Shown here one piece after another: positions 53,376 through 61,168 of a DNA stretch of 64,000 nt. Position 1 is the stretch's first letter. Every line of letters begins with the position of its first letter. Under the pieces are notes generated by a model. It did no database searches. It saw only the letters and a program-made list of their open reading frames with translations, and was not told the DNA's origin. The DNA is from Woronichinia naegeliana WA131 (GTDB lineage: Bacteria > Cyanobacteriota > Cyanobacteriia > Cyanobacteriales > Microcystaceae): contig CP073041.1 of NCBI GenBank assembly GCA_025370055.1, positions 5,612,272 through 5,676,271 of the forward strand, written 5' to 3'. The translations under genes and the position numbers were made by a program.

Positions 53376-54510
53376 ATTTCGAGATCCTCAAAAAGCCGAA
53401 GCCCTACTGACTCAAATTCGACAGTTAACGATCGCCCTGGCTCCAACCCATCCGCTTAAAATTATGGAAATTTGTGGGGGTCATACCCATGCCATTTTTA
53501 AATCAGGATTGGAATCCCTATTACCTGCCGAGATTGAGTTAGTGCATGGCCCAGGCTGTCCCGTTTGTATTATGCCTAAAGGTCGTCTAGATGAGGCGAT
53601 CGCCCTGGCTGAAAATCCCCAGGTTATACTGACCACCTTTGGGGATGCCATGCGGGTTCCTGGCTCCAAACACAGTTTATTGCAAGCCAAGGCCCTCGGT
53701 GCCGATATTCGCTTAGTCTATTCCCCCCTAGATGTCCTCAAATTAGCTAAGGCCAATCCAAACCAGGAAATCGTTTTCTTTGCGATCGGTTTTGAAACAA
53801 CGGCTCCCAGTACCGCCCTCACGGTTTTGCAGGCAGAAAAAGAAGGGGTTAAAAACTTTAGTTTATTTTGCAATCATGTTCTGGTGATTCCAGCCCTAGA
53901 AGCCCTATTAAGTAATCCCGATTTACAATTAGATGGTTTTGTGGGGCCGGGTCACGTCAGTACTATTATTGGCACGACTCCCTATCAAGTCATTGCCCAA
54001 AAATATCATAAACCTCTCGTCATTTCCGGCTTTGAACCCCTAGATATTTTGCAATCGGTTTGGATGGTCTTACAGCAATTAGTAACCCACCGTTGTCAAA
54101 TCGAAAATCAATATACTCGTCTTGTTCAAGATCAAGGCAATACGGTCGCGCTGGCGGCGATGAATCAAGTGTTTGAAGTGCGAGAAAGTTTTGAATGGCG
54201 GGGCTTAGGCGACATTCCCCAATCTGGTCTAAAGATGCGTCCCCGCTATGCCGATTTTGATGCCGAAGCTAAATTTTCCGTTCCCCATCTCTCGATCGCC
54301 GATCATCGGGCTTGTCAGTGTGGGGAAATTCTGAAAGGAGTTCTCAAGCCTTGGGAATGTAAGGTTTTTGGCACTGCTTGTACACCAGAAACCCCCATTG
54401 GAGCCTGCATGGTTTCATCGGAAGGAGCCTGTGCTGCCTATTACAAATATGGCCGTTTGGCTAAGGGCGATCGCCAATCAGTGCATAAATCTGTCACGTC
54501 TCTTCGTTGA
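53359..54510 (+). CDS. hypD: Hydrogenase maturation protein HypD
   Basis: A 383-residue Fe-S protein that assembles the Fe(CN)2CO moiety of [NiFe]-hydrogenase with HypC and HypE. Family motifs are MEICGGHTHAIFKSGLESLL, VHGPGCPVCIMPKGRLDEAI, FFAIGFETTAPSTAL, and GFVGPGHVSTIIGT. The C-terminal Cys cluster (ACQCGEILKG, WECKVFGTACTPETPIGACM) binds the 4Fe-4S centre. The start at MKYLHEF is set by family alignment. Confidence 0.93.
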   Translation: MKYLHEFRDPQKAEALLTQIRQLTIALAPTHPLKIMEICGGHTHAIFKSGLESLLPAEIELVHGPGCPVCIMPKGRLDEAIALAENPQVILTTFGDAMRVPGSKHSLLQAKALGADIRLVYSPLDVLKLAKANPNQEIVFFAIGFETTAPSTALTVLQAEKEGVKNFSLFCNHVLVIPALEALLSNPDLQLDGFVGPGHVSTIIGTTPYQVIAQKYHKPLVISGFEPLDILQSVWMVLQQLVTHRCQIENQYTRLVQDQGNTVALAAMNQVFEVRESFEWRGLGDIPQSGLKMRPRYADFDAEAKFSVPHLSIADHRACQCGEILKGVLKPWECKVFGTACTPETPIGACMVSSEGACAAYYKYGRLAKGDRQSVHKSVTSLR

Positions 54511-54608
54511 AGTTCTGGCTGGCCGGAAAAAAAGGGCTTCACCAATCACCTCTTAATAAGGTATGATGAGAAATTGTGAGTTTTTACTAAAGCGATGAGC
54601 CTAAAGCC

Positions 54609-54971
54609 ATGAGCGCACAACTGATCATTAAGTCCATCGAGGCGGAATATCTGAAAACCGATCTGCCCATTATTCACGTTGGCGACACCGTTAAAGTGGG
54701 AGTCAAGATCGTCGAAGGTGGAAAAGAGCGTATCCAGCCCTACGAAGGCACTGTCATTGCCATGCGGAATGGCGGTATCAATGAAACCATCACCGTGCGG
54801 AAAGTTTTTCAGGGCGTTGGTGTAGAGCGGGTCTTCCTTCTCAACTCACCTCGTATCACTGATATTAAAATTATTCGTCGCGGTAAGGTTCGGAGAGCTA
54901 AATTGTATTATCTTCGCGATCGCGTCGGTAAAGCAACTCGGATTAAACAACGTTTTGACCGGGCCCTCTAA
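54609..54971 (+). CDS. rplS: 50S ribosomal protein L19
   Basis: A 120-residue protein with the L19 core [40 protein letters not shown] and [20 protein letters not shown], ending [18 protein letters not shown]19 sits at the 30S-50S interface. It precedes tRNA-Trp and secE, the usual cyanobacterial order. Confidence 0.96.
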   Translation: MSAQLIIKSIEAEYLKTDLPIIHVGDTVKVGVKIVEGGKERIQPYEGTVIAMRNGGINETITVRKVFQGVGVERVFLLNSPRITDIKIIRRGKVRRAKLYYLRDRVGKATRIKQRFDRAL

Positions 54972-55064
54972 AAAATCCAACGACGGCGCACGGACATTAG
55001 TGACGAATTAAGTTATTATGATTAAGGAGTTGGGAAAATTCCCTTCTATAACTGCTTAGACTGT

Positions 55065-55137
55065 GCGTCCTTAGTTCAGTTGGTAGAACGCAGGTCTCCA
55101 AAACCTGATGTCGGGGGTTCAAGTCCTCCAGGGCGCG
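55065..55137 (+). tRNA. trnW: tRNA-Trp (anticodon CCA)
   Basis: A 73-nt cloverleaf. The acceptor stem GCGTCCT pairs with AGGGCGC (one G-U), the anticodon loop is TCTCCAAAA with CCA at 55098-55100, and the T arm contains GGTTCAAGT. CCA is not encoded. It lies between rplS and secE, a conserved position in cyanobacteria. Confidence 0.95.
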
Positions 55138-55263
55138 TTGACCACCAATAGCCCTATAGTTCAGTGAATCGGCTCAATACAGCCCAGAGAGTGATCTTGG
55201 TTCTGTCGCGACGATATCCTGATATATCACCAGATAACTTCATTTGGAGTGAGAGGTAATACT

Positions 55264-55509
55264 GTGGCGAAAAAAGAAGCAACCAAACCGGATGTCTCAG
55301 ATGTGAAAACGGCGATCGCTGGCAATCAGCTTGGCAGTTTTGTTTCGGAGACAAAAGAGGAATTAGCCAAAGTCGTTTGGCCCGCCCGTCAACAACTAAT
55401 TAGTGAGTCCGTTGCCGTTGTTTTGATGGTAACGCTAGTCGCTACGGTTATCTATCTGGTGGATCACTTCTTCTCGTGGATAGCCAAGCAACCCTTTCTT
55501 TTTGGGTAA
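55264..55509 (+). CDS. secE: Preprotein translocase subunit SecE
   Basis: An 81-residue single-span protein. LGSFVSETKEELAKVVWPAR is the conserved amphipathic helix before the membrane segment SVAVVLMVTLVATVIYLVDH. SecE clamps SecY in the translocon. The GTG at 55264 is preferred, with GGAGTGAGAGG upstream; another in-frame GTG is at 55249. Confidence 0.93.
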   Translation: MAKKEATKPDVSDVKTAIAGNQLGSFVSETKEELAKVVWPARQQLISESVAVVLMVTLVATVIYLVDHFFSWIAKQPFLFG

Positions 55510-55544
55510 TCCCTGCGATCTAGTGGAGCATTAAGAATATCGAA

Positions 55545-56165
55545 ATGAGTTTTGATGACGATCAATCCCTAGCTGCTGCCCCTCCTCAGGAGAAAACTGC
55601 GAAAGCAGCCCGATGGTACGCAGTTCAGGTTGCCTCTGGCTGTGAAAAGCGAGTGAAAGCGAACCTAGAGCAACGTATTCATACCCTGGACGTAGCCAAT
55701 CGGATTCTACAGGTTGAAATCCCCAAAAATCCGACGGTCAAAATTCGTAAGGACGGCTCTCGTCAACATGGCGAAGAAAAAGTCTTTCCGGGTTATGTTC
55801 TAATCCGCATGATTATGGATGATGATGCCTGGCAGGTCGTCAAAAACACCCCCCATGTCATCAACTTTGTAGGGTCTGAACAAAAACGACACTACGGAAG
55901 AGGGCGGGGTCATGTCAATCCGCTTCCCCTCAGTATGGGAGAGGTTGAACGCATTTTTAAACAATCAGAAGAACAGGAACCTGTTATTAAGATTGAAATG
56001 CAAGTGGGAGACAAAATTATGGTTCTCTCCGGGCCTTTTAAAGACTTTGAAGGGGAAGTGATCGAAGTCAGTCCTGAAAGAAGTAAGCTTAAAGCCTTAC
56101 TATCCATTTTCGGTCGGGATACCCCTGTCGAATTGGAATTTAACCAAGTGGAAAAACAAAATTAG
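55545..56165 (+). CDS. nusG: Transcription elongation/antitermination factor NusG
   Basis: A 206-residue protein with the NGN domain (RWYAVQVASGCEKRVKANLE...EKVFPGYVLIRMIMDDDAWQ) and KOW domain (GDKIMVLSGPFKDFEGEVIE). NusG binds RNA polymerase and ribosomal S10, coupling transcription to translation. It starts 35 bp after secE and ends 9 bp before rplK. Confidence 0.95.
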   Translation: MSFDDDQSLAAAPPQEKTAKAARWYAVQVASGCEKRVKANLEQRIHTLDVANRILQVEIPKNPTVKIRKDGSRQHGEEKVFPGYVLIRMIMDDDAWQVVKNTPHVINFVGSEQKRHYGRGRGHVNPLPLSMGEVERIFKQSEEQEPVIKIEMQVGDKIMVLSGPFKDFEGEVIEVSPERSKLKALLSIFGRDTPVELEFNQVEKQN

Positions 56166-56174
56166 CAATTAGCA

Positions 56175-56600
56175 ATGGCAAAGAAAGTCGTCGCTCAGAT
56201 TAAATTAGCCCTGAAAGCAGGTAAGGCCAATCCGGCCCCTCCCGTTGGCCCCGCGTTGGGTCAACATGGGGTCAATATTATGGCCTTTTGTAAGGAATAC
56301 AATGCTAAAACAGCCGATCAAGCTGGCATGGTTATTCCGGTAGAAATCTCTGTTTATGAAGACCGTAGTTTTACCTTTGTTTTAAAAACACCCCCTGCCT
56401 CGGTTTTGATTCTGAAAGCAGCCGGTGGGGACAAAGGTTCTAACGAACCTAACAAGAAAAAGGTAGGAGCCATCTCTCGTGATCAATTGCGAGAAATTGC
56501 TCAAACCAAAATGCCCGATCTTAATGCCAATGATATTGAGGCAGCCATGCGGATCGTGGAAGGAACGGCCCGAAATATGGGCGTTACGATTAAGGACTAA
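56175..56600 (+). CDS. rplK: 50S ribosomal protein L11
   Basis: A 141-residue protein with the L11 motifs [37 protein letters not shown], and [20 protein letters not shown]. It binds the GTPase-associated region of 23S rRNA. It follows nusG by 9 bp. Confidence 0.96.
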   Translation: MAKKVVAQIKLALKAGKANPAPPVGPALGQHGVNIMAFCKEYNAKTADQAGMVIPVEISVYEDRSFTFVLKTPPASVLILKAAGGDKGSNEPNKKKVGAISRDQLREIAQTKMPDLNANDIEAAMRIVEGTARNMGVTIKD

Positions 56601-56768
56601 AACGAGTTAGCAATTGATAGTTGATAGTTAGCAATTAATAATTATTAATTATTAGTGACTATGGGAATCAACGGATCAATACTGACAATAGTTTAAAGTT
56701 TGAAACAAAAATTATTTAGGGGAGAAGTTATTAGCTTCGTTAATACCCAAGGAGAGTAAATCCGATTC
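56601..56768. repeat. Short AT-rich tandem repeats between rplK and rplA
   Basis: Tandem-like TTAGCAATTGATAGTTGATA and TTAATAATTATTAATTATTA motifs resemble the short tandemly repeated sequences of cyanobacteria. The rplA ribosome site (AAGGAG) is at the right end. Confidence 0.6.
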
Positions 56769-57485
56769 ATGTCTAAGAAGTTATCGAAACGTTTCGCTAC
56801 GGCTTTGGCGAAAGTGGATACAAAAAAAGCCTATGACCCGATCGCAGCATTAACGCTCTTGAAGGAGACCGCCACTGCTAAATTTGATGAAACAGTAGAG
56901 GTTCATATTCGTTTGGGTATTGACCCTAAATATACTGACCAACAGTTAAGAACAACAGTTTCTCTCCCCAAGGGAACGGGCCAGACAGTGCGAGTAGCTG
57001 TTATTGCCAGGGGGGAAAAAGTGGCAGAGGCCAATGGGGCCGGGGCTGATATTTGTGGATCTGAAGAATTAATTGACCAAATTCAGGGGGGCATGATGGA
57101 CTTTGATGTTCTGATTGCCACCCCCGATATGATGCCTAAAATTGCTAAGTTGGGTAAATTACTAGGCCCCAGGGGCTTAATGCCTTCTCCGAAAGGGGGA
57201 ACCGTTACGGCGGATGTTACTAGTGCGATCGCCGAATTTAAAGCTGGAAAATTAGAATTTCGGGCTGACAGAACGGGCATCGTTCATGTTATGTTTGGAA
57301 AGGCCTCTTTTTCTGTGGATGATTTGCTGGCAAATCTGAAAGCATTACAGGAAACTGTTGACCGCAATCGCCCTTCTGGGGCCAAGGGCCGTTACTGGCG
57401 ATCCATCTTTGTAGCCGCTTCGATGGGCCCTTCTATCCAAGTTGATATCAACGCATTGCGTGACTACAAACTAGCAGAAAGCTAG
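56769..57485 (+). CDS. rplA: 50S ribosomal protein L1
   Basis: A 238-residue protein with L1 motifs [55 protein letters not shown], and [19 protein letters not shown]1 forms the ribosomal stalk at the E site. It is co-directional with rplK, with an AAGGAG ribosome site. Confidence 0.96.
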   Translation: MSKKLSKRFATALAKVDTKKAYDPIAALTLLKETATAKFDETVEVHIRLGIDPKYTDQQLRTTVSLPKGTGQTVRVAVIARGEKVAEANGAGADICGSEELIDQIQGGMMDFDVLIATPDMMPKIAKLGKLLGPRGLMPSPKGGTVTADVTSAIAEFKAGKLEFRADRTGIVHVMFGKASFSVDDLLANLKALQETVDRNRPSGAKGRYWRSIFVAASMGPSIQVDINALRDYKLAES

Positions 57486-57489
57486 GTGT

Positions 57490-57710
57490 GATTCTTAAAC
57501 CCAACATTGGCTCTTACCAATGACCGCAGGGGCAACTTGCTTAAATTTGCCTGCCGAGGTTGAAGCCTGAATTCGGTTTTGGATTGTTGCTTTGGACATT
57601 TTGGTGTCTCCTGTGATAATTCGACCGTTCTTCAGCCCCGGCGATCGCTTAGGGGTTTTTGTTGTGGGTCAATTGCCGATCAATCCCAAACTGAAGGAGG
57701 TGAAAACCGC
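57490..57710 (+). promoter_or_regulatory. Probable ribosomal protein L10 leader
   Basis: This ~220-bp untranslated stretch before rplJ contains ACCGCAGGGGC, TTGCCTGCCGAGG and an AGCCCC...AGGGGTTTTTG stem. It is in the position where the L10(L12)4 complex binds its mRNA to repress the rplJL operon. The CCCCGGCGATCGCTTAGGGG stem plus T run (57634-57660) could be an attenuator. The assignment rests on position and these stems. Confidence 0.5.
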
Positions 57711-58232
57711 ATGGGAAGAACCAGAGAAGATAAAAATCAGATTATTGCCGAAGTCAAGGAATTGATCGAGTCATCCCAAATGGCGATGGTGATCGATTAC
57801 CAAGGCTTAACTGTCGCGGAAATTTCTGATCTACGGAACCGTCTGCGCCCCCTAGGGGGAACCTGCAAAATTACCAAAAATACCTTAGTCCATTTGGCTA
57901 TTGATGGTAATCAGGAATGGAAGCCAATGCAGGAATACCTAAAAGGCACTTCTGCTCTATTACTACTCAAAGATGACTTTGGCGGAGCCATCAAAGCGTA
58001 TAAAAGTTTCCAAAAAGAAACCAAGAAAACCGAATTGCGGGGCGGTGTCTTAGAAGGTCGTATCCTGACCAAGGCCGAAGTCGAAGCGATCGGGGATCTA
58101 CCTTCCAAGGAACAGTTAATCGCTCAAATTGCTGGCGCGCTCAATGCTGTCACAGCCAAAATTGCGATCGCTATCAACGAGGTTCCCGCTTCGATTGGAC
58201 GGGGTATCAAAGCTTATTCTGAAAAAGAATAG
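57711..58232 (+). CDS. rplJ: 50S ribosomal protein L10
   Basis: A 173-residue protein with the N-terminal motif RTREDKNQIIAEVKELIESS, MAMVIDYQGLTVAEISDLRN, and ITKNTLVHLAI. Its C-terminal helix (AINEVPASIGRGIKAYSEKE) binds L7/L12 dimers. The start ATG has GGAGGTG upstream. Confidence 0.96.
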   Translation: MGRTREDKNQIIAEVKELIESSQMAMVIDYQGLTVAEISDLRNRLRPLGGTCKITKNTLVHLAIDGNQEWKPMQEYLKGTSALLLLKDDFGGAIKAYKSFQKETKKTELRGGVLEGRILTKAEVEAIGDLPSKEQLIAQIAGALNAVTAKIAIAINEVPASIGRGIKAYSEKE

Positions 58233-58383
58233 GAAATAGTTAAGAGGGAATAGAGAGTAGTTAAGAGAGAATAGGGAATAGGGAATAGTTACTGCTTAAT
58301 TCTTAGGGTAAATCTATTCACTATCAACTATTAATTATTCACTATCAACTATTCACTATCAACTGTCCATTATTCACTGTCAA
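58233..58383. repeat. Short tandem repeats between rplJ and rplL
   Basis: Repeated AGAGGGAATAG-type units are followed by repeated ATTCACTATCAACT units (about five). These look like heptamer-based short tandem repeats of cyanobacteria. They lie within the rplJL operon and are probably transcribed. Confidence 0.75.
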
Positions 58384-58403
58384 CAATTTAAGGAGTTTTC
58401 CGC

Positions 58404-58790
58404 ATGTCTGCTGCAACCGATAACATTTTAGAACAATTAAAATCTCTCTCCCTCTTAGAAGCGGCTGAATTAGTTAAGCAAATCGAAGAAGCTTTTGGCG
58501 TAAGTGCTGCTGCCCCTGTTGCTGTGGCTGCTGTTGGTGGCGGTGCTGCTGCTCCAGCTGAAGCGGTAGAAGAAAAAACCGAATTCGACGTTGTTCTCGA
58601 AGAAGTCCCTGCTGACAAGAAAATTGCCATTCTTAAGGTCGTTCGTACCATTACAGGTCTGGGTCTAAAAGAAGCTAAGGATTTAGTGGAATCTACCCCC
58701 AAAGCCGTTAAAGAAGCCACTGGTAAAGATGATGCAGAAGCTGTCAAGAAACAACTTGAAGAAGCGGGTGCCAAAGTCAGCGTGAAATAA
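58404..58790 (+). CDS. rplL: 50S ribosomal protein L7/L12
   Basis: A 128-residue protein with an N-terminal dimerisation helix, an Ala/Val-rich hinge ([20 protein letters not shown]) and the C-terminal factor-binding domain ([33 protein letters not shown]). It recruits GTPase factors to the ribosome. A terminator follows. Confidence 0.97.
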   Translation: MSAATDNILEQLKSLSLLEAAELVKQIEEAFGVSAAAPVAVAAVGGGAAAPAEAVEEKTEFDVVLEEVPADKKIAILKVVRTITGLGLKEAKDLVESTPKAVKEATGKDDAEAVKKQLEEAGAKVSVK

Positions 58791-58815
58791 TTTCGCCTTG
58801 AACGTTTCAACTTTT

Positions 58816-58848
58816 AAGCAGATCTGATAATAAAGGTCTGCTTTTTTC
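58816..58848 (+). terminator. Rho-independent terminator after rplL
   Basis: AGCAGATC and GGTCTGCT form an 8-pair stem (one G-T pair) around GATAATAAA-type loop bases, followed by TTTTTT. Confidence 0.8.
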
Positions 58849-58993
58849 TTAGGAGCTTAACCAGGAAGTTAAACCCCTTACCTGAAGATTTTGAATGTCA
58901 TCACCCATAATGTCTATTATGATCAATTGATGACTAGGCTAATCTCATCGCCTAAATGGCTTAGAAATTGGCGTATTAACCATGGAGGCAAGC

Positions 58994-59440
58994 ATGAAGC
59001 ATCTTTTTAGAAAACTGGCCGACAACTTCCGAGATGAAGTTTTCTTAGAACGACTTCACTTTTTTGAAAAGCTAGTTGCGAAGATATTAACGATTTGTCT
59101 GGTTGTTATTGTTTTTGTTTCATTATTTGATCTAATTAAGATATTAATTGTCGAATTTGCCAACGAACCCTTTGGTTTTTTCAATAAAAGCTTGATCGAG
59201 TTATTTGGATTGATTTTAAATATCTTAATTGCCTTAGAATTACTGGAAAATCTGACCGGTTATTTGAAGAAAAATGTTATTCAGGTAGAATTGGTAATTG
59301 TCACTGCCATCATTGCCCTGGCAAGAAAGGTTATCATTTTTGATTTTACTAAATATGGGGGAATCGAATTAATTTCCCTCGGATTTGCGATTCTATGTCT
59401 AGCGGTTAGTTATTGTCTCCTCAAACGATTTAGTCGCTAG
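58994..59440 (+). CDS. PsiE-like small membrane protein
   Basis: About 148 residues with four hydrophobic segments (ILTICLVVIVFVSLFDLIKI; LFGLILNILIALELLENL; VELVIVTAIIALARKVIIF; LISLGFAILCLAVSYCLL). The ELLENLTGYLKKNVIQVELV pattern fits the PsiE (phosphate-starvation-inducible) family. Its function is unknown. The ATG at 58994 has GGAGG 5 bases upstream, so it is preferred to the ATG at 58982. Confidence 0.75.
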   Translation: MKHLFRKLADNFRDEVFLERLHFFEKLVAKILTICLVVIVFVSLFDLIKILIVEFANEPFGFFNKSLIELFGLILNILIALELLENLTGYLKKNVIQVELVIVTAIIALARKVIIFDFTKYGGIELISLGFAILCLAVSYCLLKRFSR

Positions 59441-59550
59441 TGTTGGGTCAAGATGTAAGGGAAGAAGAAAAATGAAAATCTGGGGGGTACGAACTACTCG
59501 ATTATCCCCAGAAACTGTTACAATGAGGCGTTTACTATTTATCCATCCCT

Positions 59551-60450
59551 ATGACTGCGTCATCCCGCTCCTCTTCTGCTGGTTTTTCCCACGATGATTT
59601 TGCCAAAGCCTTGGAAAAGCATGATTATCACGCAGATAAGGGACAAATTGTCCGAGGCAAAGTATCTCAGCACACTTCCGATGGAGCCTATGTAGAAATT
59701 GGTGGTAAATCCCCTGGTTTTATCCCCCTGCGAGAAATTGGCCTGCATGAGATTGATAATCTAGCGGAAGCTCTCCCTTTAGAGACAGAATGGGAATTTT
59801 TAGTGACCAGTGAACAGAATTCTGAGGGGCAAGTACAATTATCCCGTCGTCAGTTGCAGTTACAGCAGGCCTGGGATGAGATTAGTGAAGCAGCAGAGTC
59901 TGGTAAAGCGTTACAAATTCGGATCACGGGTATGAATAAGGGAGGGGTTACTGGTGATGTAGCAGGGTTAAGAGGTTTTATTCCGCGATCGCATTTAGTA
60001 GAAAAGAATGACCTGGATAGTTTAATGGGTCAACTACTAACAGCCAATATTTTGGAAGCCAATCAGGAAACAAATAAGTTGGTTCTATCTCAGCGCAAGG
60101 TAATGCAGGCCCAGGCCATGACCACAATCGCCAAGGGAACCCTCTGTGCGGGACGAATTGTCAAACTACAGCCCTATGGTGTATTTGTTGACCTGAATGG
60201 TGTCACTGGATTACTCCACATTACCCAAGTGAGTGGCACTCGCATTGAAGCCCTAGACAAAGTTTTTCAGTATGGGCAGGAAGTTCAAGTGGTTGTTTTG
60301 GATATTGATGAGTTTAAAAATCGAATTTCCCTCTCCACTAAAATTCTTGAAGCTTATCCGGGGGAACTACTGGAAAATTTTGAAGCAGTTATGGACAACG
60401 CTTCAGAACGATTTGAACAAGCTCAGGCCAAGTTAGCAGAAATGGCCTAA
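59551..60450 (+). CDS. 30S ribosomal protein S1 homologue, short three-domain type
   Basis: A 299-residue protein with three S1 domains: GQIVRGKVSQHTSDGAYVEI (~32-100), ALQIRITGMNKGGVTGDVAG (~120-185), and GTLCAGRIVKLQPYGVFVDL (~200-268). It resembles the second S1 gene (Rps1b type) of cyanobacteria. S1 proteins bind mRNA leaders, and the short forms may be free RNA-binding proteins rather than ribosomal ones. Confidence 0.85.
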   Translation: MTASSRSSSAGFSHDDFAKALEKHDYHADKGQIVRGKVSQHTSDGAYVEIGGKSPGFIPLREIGLHEIDNLAEALPLETEWEFLVTSEQNSEGQVQLSRRQLQLQQAWDEISEAAESGKALQIRITGMNKGGVTGDVAGLRGFIPRSHLVEKNDLDSLMGQLLTANILEANQETNKLVLSQRKVMQAQAMTTIAKGTLCAGRIVKLQPYGVFVDLNGVTGLLHITQVSGTRIEALDKVFQYGQEVQVVVLDIDEFKNRISLSTKILEAYPGELLENFEAVMDNASERFEQAQAKLAEMA

Positions 60451-60558
60451 ATTCGGTCGATCACCAATACCTCTGAATTAATATCTGAACTCATGTTACC
60501 CTTAAGGAAATTCCACCCACCAAGATGGAATCCCTAATTGAAATTCAGTTCTTCAGCT

Positions 60559-61155
60559 ATGTATTTTAGGTTTTCCCAGGATATTGAAGCACTACTCAAT
60601 CATGTTGCCCATCATTCCCTAACCCTAAAGGATATTCTGGCTGTCACCGCAGAGCGAGGTTTTTGTTTAATTATTGCCCTTCTCGCACTGCCTTTTATTT
60701 TTCCGATTCCCCCTGGGCTGACAGGAATTCCAGGGTTAGGCATCTTGCTGTTATCACTACAGATGCTAGGGGGTTATCATCGCCCCTGGTTACCCCAACG
60801 AGTTGCTAATTTTCCCTTTCCCCAAGGCATTGCCCAACAATTACTCCGCCAAGTCAAATCTTTAACCCGTATTTTAGAAAGAATTACCCGTCCTCGGTTA
60901 TTAAGCCTGGCGGGTAATCCCTATATGTGGCGCGTTAATGGCCTTATTATTGCCTGGTTAACGATCCTATTAATGCTACCTATTCCCTTTACCAACCCGC
61001 TACCCGCGATCGGAATTTTGTTGTTAGCGGTGGGGATGTTAGAAATGGATGGCCTCTTGATGTGCGTTGCCTATGGTTGGACGGTGGTCATTACCTTGGG
61101 CCTTTTCCTGATTGGCTCTAGTCTTTGGGAGGCGATCGCCCATTACTGGCATTAG
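60559..61155 (+). CDS. Exopolysaccharide synthesis ExoD family membrane protein
   Basis: About 198 residues with several hydrophobic segments (FCLIIALLALPFIFPIPPGL, GIPGLGILLLSLQMLGG, LIIAWLTILLMLPIPFTNPL). The GxxPGLTGIPGLGILLLSLQ motif is typical of ExoD (DUF-type) proteins. The family's role in polysaccharide production or Na+ homeostasis is unclear. The ATG at 60559 is preferred; an upstream in-frame TTG exists at 60538. Confidence 0.82.
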   Translation: MYFRFSQDIEALLNHVAHHSLTLKDILAVTAERGFCLIIALLALPFIFPIPPGLTGIPGLGILLLSLQMLGGYHRPWLPQRVANFPFPQGIAQQLLRQVKSLTRILERITRPRLLSLAGNPYMWRVNGLIIAWLTILLMLPIPFTNPLPAIGILLLAVGMLEMDGLLMCVAYGWTVVITLGLFLIGSSLWEAIAHYWH

Positions 61156-61168
61156 CGTTTTGAGCAAA

